A stretch of DNA of 5,469 nt. It comes from Deltaproteobacteria bacterium. Its GTDB lineage: Bacteria > Myxococcota > XYA12-FULL-58-9 > JAUUZB01. The DNA is taken from NCBI GenBank assembly GCA_030590185.1, contig JAUUZB010000361.1, positions 1-5,469 on the forward strand, read 5' to 3'. A program made the position numbers and the translations under genes. Under the pieces are notes generated by a model that did no database searches, was not told where the DNA came from, and was given only the letters and a program-made list of their open reading frames with translations. Shown in pieces: positions 1-5,469 of this stretch. The first letter of the stretch is position 1; each line of letters starts with the position of its first letter.

Positions 1-342
1 ACCGCCAAGCGCATCGGCACCCAGAAGATCACGCCCGGGGCGGTCGGCCTGCGCTCCGTCACCAAGAAGATCGGTGGGGCCGAGAAGGCCGAAAAGGTCC
101 GGGCCAAACGCCTCGACTCCCAACGGATTCTGGACGAGGCCAGCGACGCGCGGCGCAAGGCGATCTGGGACAAGCTCGATGCGGCCAAGCGCAAGGCGGA
201 CCGCAAGAGCTCGCGACTGAAGGCCTTTGAGCCCGCCAAGGTCGATTCGGAGGATCTGGAGGATCCGGAGAATCCGGAGGATCTCGACGCCGAGCTCGAG
301 GATGACCTCGACCAGGATTTCGCCGAGGAATTCGACTTTTAG
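1..342 (+). CDS. C-terminal fragment of an unrecognised protein with a basic helix and acidic tail
   Basis: The frame is open from the first base to a TAG stop at 340-342, giving 113 residues; the start lies upstream of the window. I do not recognise the family. Residues 1-27 are a Lys/Gly-containing segment (ITPGAVGLRSVTKKIGG). Residues 28-76 are rich in Lys, Arg and Ala, have the look of one or two long amphipathic helices (for example RRKAIWDKLDAAKRKADRK), and could bind nucleic acid. Residues 82-113 contain 18 Asp/Glu and no Lys or Arg, and end in EEFDF. The abrupt change from basic to acidic suggests a flexible tail that may contact a partner or the protein's own basic region; this is inference. 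Codon use is GC-rich and coding-like, with mostly G or C at third positions. The next gene starts about 610 bases away behind its own promoters, so the two are probably not one operon. Being a coding region is well supported; the function is unknown. Confidence 0.8.
   Translation, partial: TAKRIGTQKITPGAVGLRSVTKKIGGAEKAEKVRAKRLDSQRILDEASDARRKAIWDKLDAAKRKADRKSSRLKAFEPAKVDSEDLEDPENPEDLDAELEDDLDQDFAEEFDF
250..285 (+). repeat. Four tandem 9-base units inside the acidic tail
   Basis: Four consecutive in-frame copies of a GAG-GAT/AAT-CTG/CCG/CTC unit encode Glu-Asp/Asn-Leu/Pro four times (residues 84-95 of the visible fragment). The copies differ by one to three bases. This is a typical substrate for replication slippage, so tail length may vary between relatives without breaking the frame. 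Confidence 0.8.
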
Positions 343-358
343 GACTCTTTTGGGCCGA

Positions 359-386
359 TTCACGCCCGTCGCCCTACCTTTATAAT
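359..386 (+). promoter_or_regulatory. Sigma70-type promoter candidate with perfect -10
   Basis: A perfect TATAAT lies at 381-386, preceded after 16 bases by TTCACG at 359-364 (4 of 6 to TTGACA). The bases after the -10 (GCGGATCGCGCG) are very GC-rich, as in promoters under stringent control; that comparison is inference. It starts only 17 bases after the upstream stop codon. Transcription would begin near 393 and run into the non-coding region toward nrdJ. A TATAAT is conspicuous in DNA this rich in GC, but no RNA gene is recognised downstream. Confidence 0.5.
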
Positions 387-663
387 GCGGATCGCGCGCA
401 TCGCCGGTGTCGCGACCACCCCGATCGTGGGTTTGGAGTTTTTGGTCCTGGTCGGCGCCGGCACCCACCCTTCGCTCAGATCCATCTACTGGGGCCGGCA
501 GAGGTAGGTAGATCTCCTACCCTTGGGCCGCAGGGGAACCCGGGCCTGGGGTATGAATTATCCTACGGGCTCAACGGGTTCCGGCTCCATTGAGTCGGAT
601 TACGTTGTGGCACAGACACCTGATCGGTCAAGAGAGCGGATTCATCTGCGCCTCAAGGGTGCG

Positions 664-708
664 CTGGATCCAGATCGGTCTGGCACTACAGTGCACTACA
701 CTACGTAG
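664..708. repeat. Cluster of short inverted and direct repeats
   Basis: Four dyads are packed into 45 bases: CTGGATCCAG (664-673), CCAGA-TCGG-TCTGG (670-683), GCACT-AC-AGTGC (683-694) and CTACGTAG (701-708). The hexamer CACTAC occurs three times (684-689, 694-699, 699-704) and the octamer GCACTACA twice at a 10-base period (683-690, 693-700). The 10-base phasing is one DNA helical turn, as expected for a protein bound to one face, but RNA hairpins are equally possible. The arms are short. Confidence 0.55.
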
Positions 709-839
709 AATCGGAGTTGGTGGCACGACCTTCGCAAGACCGAATCGGGCCGAGTCGAAGGATCGCAAAATTCGAGGGTTAGGATCCGCTCGGGAAAACC
801 ACTTGACGGCGAGGCCCGGACAGGCAAAAACGGTTCTCC

Positions 840-854
840 GGGGTTGGGGTTGGG
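840..854 (+). other. G-rich tract GGGGTTGGGGTTGGG
   Basis: Three G-runs of three or four are separated by TT, with no fourth long run directly adjacent, so a three-tier intramolecular quadruplex is not obvious. A two-tier form, or a small hairpin between GGGT and the ACCC that follows at 855-858, is possible. It overlaps the putative -35 of the proximal promoter. Confidence 0.4.
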
Positions 855-877
855 ACCCACGAGACACGACCTAGAAT
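850..877 (+). promoter_or_regulatory. Probable proximal nrdJ promoter
   Basis: TTGGGA (850-855, 4 of 6 to the -35 consensus) is followed after 16 bases by TAGAAT (872-877, 5 of 6 to the -10 consensus). It would start transcription near 884 and give a 5' leader of about 70 nt. It sits at the only markedly AT-rich spot close to nrdJ. The -10 is covered by the 873-886 dyad, which suggests repression at this site. The -35 is weak, so an activator or another promoter may matter. Confidence 0.45.
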
Positions 878-886
878 TGTAATTCT
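873..886. promoter_or_regulatory. Perfect 14-bp dyad overlapping the -10 (operator candidate)
   Basis: AGAATT-GT-AATTCT is perfectly symmetric around a two-base centre. It covers five bases of the TAGAAT -10 and the start-site region. A dimeric repressor bound here would block polymerase. It does not match the NrdR box pattern as I know it (CwAtATaTwG core), so I do not name the regulator. Confidence 0.45.
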
Positions 887-940
887 TCCCTCTTTTCCAC
901 GGATTACCGTACCGATGCGGTGACCGGCGTGGAACCGGAT

Positions 941-945
941 GAGGA
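941..945 (+). promoter_or_regulatory. Shine-Dalgarno site deciding the nrdJ start
   Basis: GAGGA ends nine bases before the ATG at 955, a workable spacing. The in-frame TTG at 946 directly abuts this motif and is too close to use it. This favours ATG 955 over TTG 946. Confidence 0.7.
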
Positions 946-954
946 TTGATCCGC

Positions 955-3759
<2,805 letters not shown>

Positions 3760-3760
3760 G

Positions 3761-5469
3761 TCAGCGCACCACCAGCGCAACTTCTGAGAGCAGGAGGCCG
3801 CGTTGCTGCGCGGTATTGTGGTGCGAGGCGATGCTGAGCCGCAGGGTGTAGGTACCCGGTTGGCGCGGTGCCTCCAGGTGTAGGAACAGCTCCGCCCGGT
3901 CCCCGGGGGCCAGGTCGTGGGGTAGCGCCACGAAGCCGTGGGCCGGTGGGTAGCGCCGCCCAACCCGCCGTGGCCCGGCGCGCCGGCGCGGGATCTCGTC
4001 GGCGGCGAGGAAGAGGCTGTCGATCACCACCGCCCCTTGGTTGGCGGGCAGGGCGTGGTCCGACGTCGCGAGCCACAGGCGGCGTCCGACGTTGCGTAGG
4101 CTCAGGCGCACGGGGAAGTGACCCTGGGCGTAGATCGGATCCGGGAGCTCGAGGTCGCCGCCGATGACTCGTCCGAGGGGTGCGTCGAGGCTGGTGGCGA
4201 GACCCGCCACCACCTCGATCTCGACGGCGGGGGCGTCGCCGGTCGGCCAGGGGATGCGCAGGGTGTAGTGGCCGGGTCGGTTCGGCGTGGTCACGGCGAT
4301 GCGATAGGGCGCTCCCCCCGGGGCGATCACGCTCGGGCTGTGCAGGACGGTGCGGCACGCCAGCTCGGTCCCGCTGCTCGAGGTCATGATCGCCACCCGC
4401 GGGCGCCGCACCACCCGGTCGATGGCTACCTCGGTGACCTCCGGCCGCAGGGCGAAGGTTATTTTTTGACCCGGGGGCGCGCGGCTCGGGCCGATGAGTC
4501 GGAACCCGGCGTGCTCGAGGGGGTCAAAGGCGCGGGGCTTGCTCGGGCCTAGGTCGTAGATTCGCCACTTGCCGCCGGCAAAAGCTGGCGTGAACCCCGC
4601 CGCCTCCACATCCCGGCGCTGTTCCAACGGCAGGCGGAAGCGGTGGAACAGGAGGTGACTGGCGCCGACCGCCCGCACGGCGGCGACCGCCTCCGCTTGG
4701 GGAACCCGGTCGGTGTACCGGCGCAGCACCGGGAAGAGCGCCGGGATCCCCTGGTTGTACCCGCCCACGGTGCGGCGGTCGTAGTCGAGGGCCAGGCTGT
4801 CGATCTGGGGCCGGTCGCCGTGGTGGTTGCTCAAGGGCAGGGGGAACAGCACCGCGTCAATTGGCAAGCGCTCGCGTATCGCGTTGATCATGCCCGGGCG
4901 GGGTTGCGCGCGGGTTGCGCTGGCGATTGGTCCGAGGGTCGCGATCAGGATCGCGATTCCGATCGCGGCGACGGCCGGGGCGGCGAATCGACCGAGCCAG
5001 CGGCGCAGCAGGAGCGACAACCAGAGCAGGCCGACCGCGGCCGCACCGCTGGCCCAGACCATGGCGATCCGCTGCATGCGGTGCGGCACCCGCAGCGTCC
5101 CAAAGATAGGAGCGATCTGCATGAGGCCGTAATAGGGGAGGGTGACGATGTCGCCGTCGACCCGGGTATAGGGGCCAAAGCTCAGGGCAAAGGCGAGGAG
5201 GCTCACCCCCAATAAGATCGAGAGGTGCGTCGCCCCGGCGGTGGCGTAGCGGGCGCGCCAGGCGGGGCGCAGGCGGATCAACCAGAGCACCAGTCCGAGG
5301 CCGAGGCCGATCGCCACGACCCAACCTGGAAACAGATTCCCAGCCCAATCGGTGAGCCGCGCCCGATAGAAGAACATCGCGTCGGTGGCCCGGGCGGCGG
5401 GCAGGGCGGCGCGGGCGGGTCCATAGAGCACGACCCAGGGGGTGAGCAGCAACGCCAGGCTCACTCCCG
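3761..5469 (-). CDS. C-terminal part of a large GT-C/YfhO-like membrane protein with beta-sandwich tail
   Basis: The frame is open to the right edge, so the N-terminus is missing; 568 complete codons are visible. The GTG at 5462-5464 is most likely an internal Val, because the frame stays open before it and the protein starts abruptly in a membrane region. Numbering from that GTG, hydrophobic segments lie near 1-15, 47-65, 80-97, 133-153 and 160-182. The loop PIFGTLRVPHRMQ (119-131) followed by a membrane helix is the arrangement I know from bacterial GT-C-like and YfhO-like membrane proteins, which are linked to glycolipid or surface-polysaccharide work. Residues 183-307 are soluble, with GASHLLFHRF (267-276) and WRIYDLGP (300-307) also typical. 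Two probable beta-sandwich domains follow, about 318-420 and 436-567. The second has N-x-G-x(3)-W, then LAPGD, then APRQPGTYTLRL, a pattern seen in Ig-like domains of surface-glycan proteins. It probably sits in the inner membrane with the tail outside. The substrate is unknown and transferase activity unproven. Confidence 0.75.
   Translation of the reverse strand, partial: GVSLALLLTPWVVLYGPARAALPAARATDAMFFYRARLTDWAGNLFPGWVVAIGLGLGLVLWLIRLRPAWRARYATAGATHLSILLGVSLLAFALSFGPYTRVDGDIVTLPYYGLMQIAPIFGTLRVPHRMQRIAMVWASGAAAVGLLWLSLLLRRWLGRFAAPAVAAIGIAILIATLGPIASATRAQPRPGMINAIRERLPIDAVLFPLPLSNHHGDRPQIDSLALDYDRRTVGGYNQGIPALFPVLRRYTDRVPQAEAVAAVRAVGASHLLFHRFRLPLEQRRDVEAAGFTPAFAGGKWRIYDLGPSKPRAFDPLEHAGFRLIGPSRAPPGQKITFALRPEVTEVAIDRVVRRPRVAIMTSSSGTELACRTVLHSPSVIAPGGAPYRIAVTTPNRPGHYTLRIPWPTGDAPAVEIEVVAGLATSLDAPLGRVIGGDLELPDPIYAQGHFPVRLSLRNVGRRLWLATSDHALPANQGAVVIDSLFLAADEIPRRRAGPRRVGRRYPPAHGFVALPHDLAPGDRAELFLHLEAPRQPGTYTLRLSIASHHNTAQQRGLLLSEVALVVR

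Larger units (their letters stand above)
343..954. other. Long non-coding leader/intergenic region upstream of nrdJ
   Basis: These 612 bases separate the upstream stop from the nrdJ ATG. Short open frames occur on both strands, but none has a ribosome-binding site, a recognisable product or coding-like composition, so I call none. It contains a strong promoter candidate near 359-386, a dyad cluster at 664-708, GATCGGTC twice (622-629 and 673-680), a G-rich patch at 840-854, and a second promoter with an overlapping dyad at 850-886. A pyrimidine-rich stretch follows at about 883-899. I searched by eye for a B12 box, the GGTGC/AATCC core of cobalamin riboswitches, a tRNA T-loop, and 6S or SRP RNA signatures, and found none that hold. 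If the distal promoter drives nrdJ, the leader would be roughly 560 nt, long enough for an RNA regulator or an independent small RNA. Confidence 0.7.

Noticed and set aside
352..446. Terminator for the upstream gene (GGGC/GCCC at 352-367 or CCAC/GTGG at 416-430 with T-rich DNA after it)
   Set aside because: The stems are only four base pairs and the T-runs are interrupted or absent; the first also overlaps the promoter.
570..600. tRNA-like T-arm (GGGTTCCGGCTCC)
   Set aside because: The T-loop lacks the conserved TTCRA pattern, and no acceptor or anticodon arms pair around it.
695..712. Possible NrdR box around ACACTACGTAGAAT
   Set aside because: The palindrome CTACGTAG is two bases shorter than the ten-base NrdR core, and no second box is found at the usual spacing of about three helical turns.
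790..826. Cobalamin-riboswitch-like fragments (GGGAAAACC and GGCCCGGACAGGC)
   Set aside because: The B12 box order is broken and the upstream conserved core is missing.
803..831. TTGACG as a -35 box
   Set aside because: No acceptable -10 lies 15 to 19 bases downstream; the sequence there is CAGGCAAAAACGG.
590..874. A 94-codon plus-strand open frame in the leader
   Set aside because: It has no ribosome-binding site, no coding-like codon bias and no recognisable motif, and it covers the dyad cluster and the putative promoter.
946..954. TTG at 946 as the nrdJ start
   Set aside because: The GAGGA motif ends directly before the TTG, leaving no spacing, while it fits the ATG at 955.

Overview
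This GC-rich window carries one complete gene, two genes cut by its edges, and a 612-base non-coding stretch. The strong G/C bias at third codon positions and the Proteobacteria-like promoter elements suggest a high-GC proteobacterium, perhaps a gammaproteobacterium. There is no rRNA, tRNA or other marker to fix the lineage, so this is weak inference.

Layout: (1) 1-342, plus strand, is the last 113 residues of an unrecognised protein. It has a very basic, probably helical stretch followed by a very acidic tail that ends in Phe. (2) 343-954 has no convincing gene. It holds a good sigma70-type promoter close to the upstream stop codon, a dense cluster of short inverted repeats around 664-708, a G-rich patch, and a second promoter candidate overlapping a perfect 14-bp dyad just before the next gene. 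(3) 955-3759, plus strand, is a complete adenosylcobalamin-dependent (class II) ribonucleotide reductase, nrdJ, with its active-site and redox cysteines intact. (4) 3761-5469, minus strand, is the C-terminal part of a large membrane protein. It resembles bacterial GT-C-like/YfhO-like membrane proteins and ends in two probable beta-sandwich domains. Its N-terminus lies beyond the right edge.

The nrdJ and membrane-protein genes converge with a single base between their stop codons, so there is no room for a terminator between them. No functional link between the three genes is evident. nrdJ appears to be transcribed alone from its own leader. I see no cobalamin riboswitch and no good NrdR box in that leader, although both are common ways of controlling ribonucleotide reductases. 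The dyads there are therefore the most worthwhile unexplained signals. I found no CRISPR array, insertion sequence, tRNA or clear new multi-gene system.
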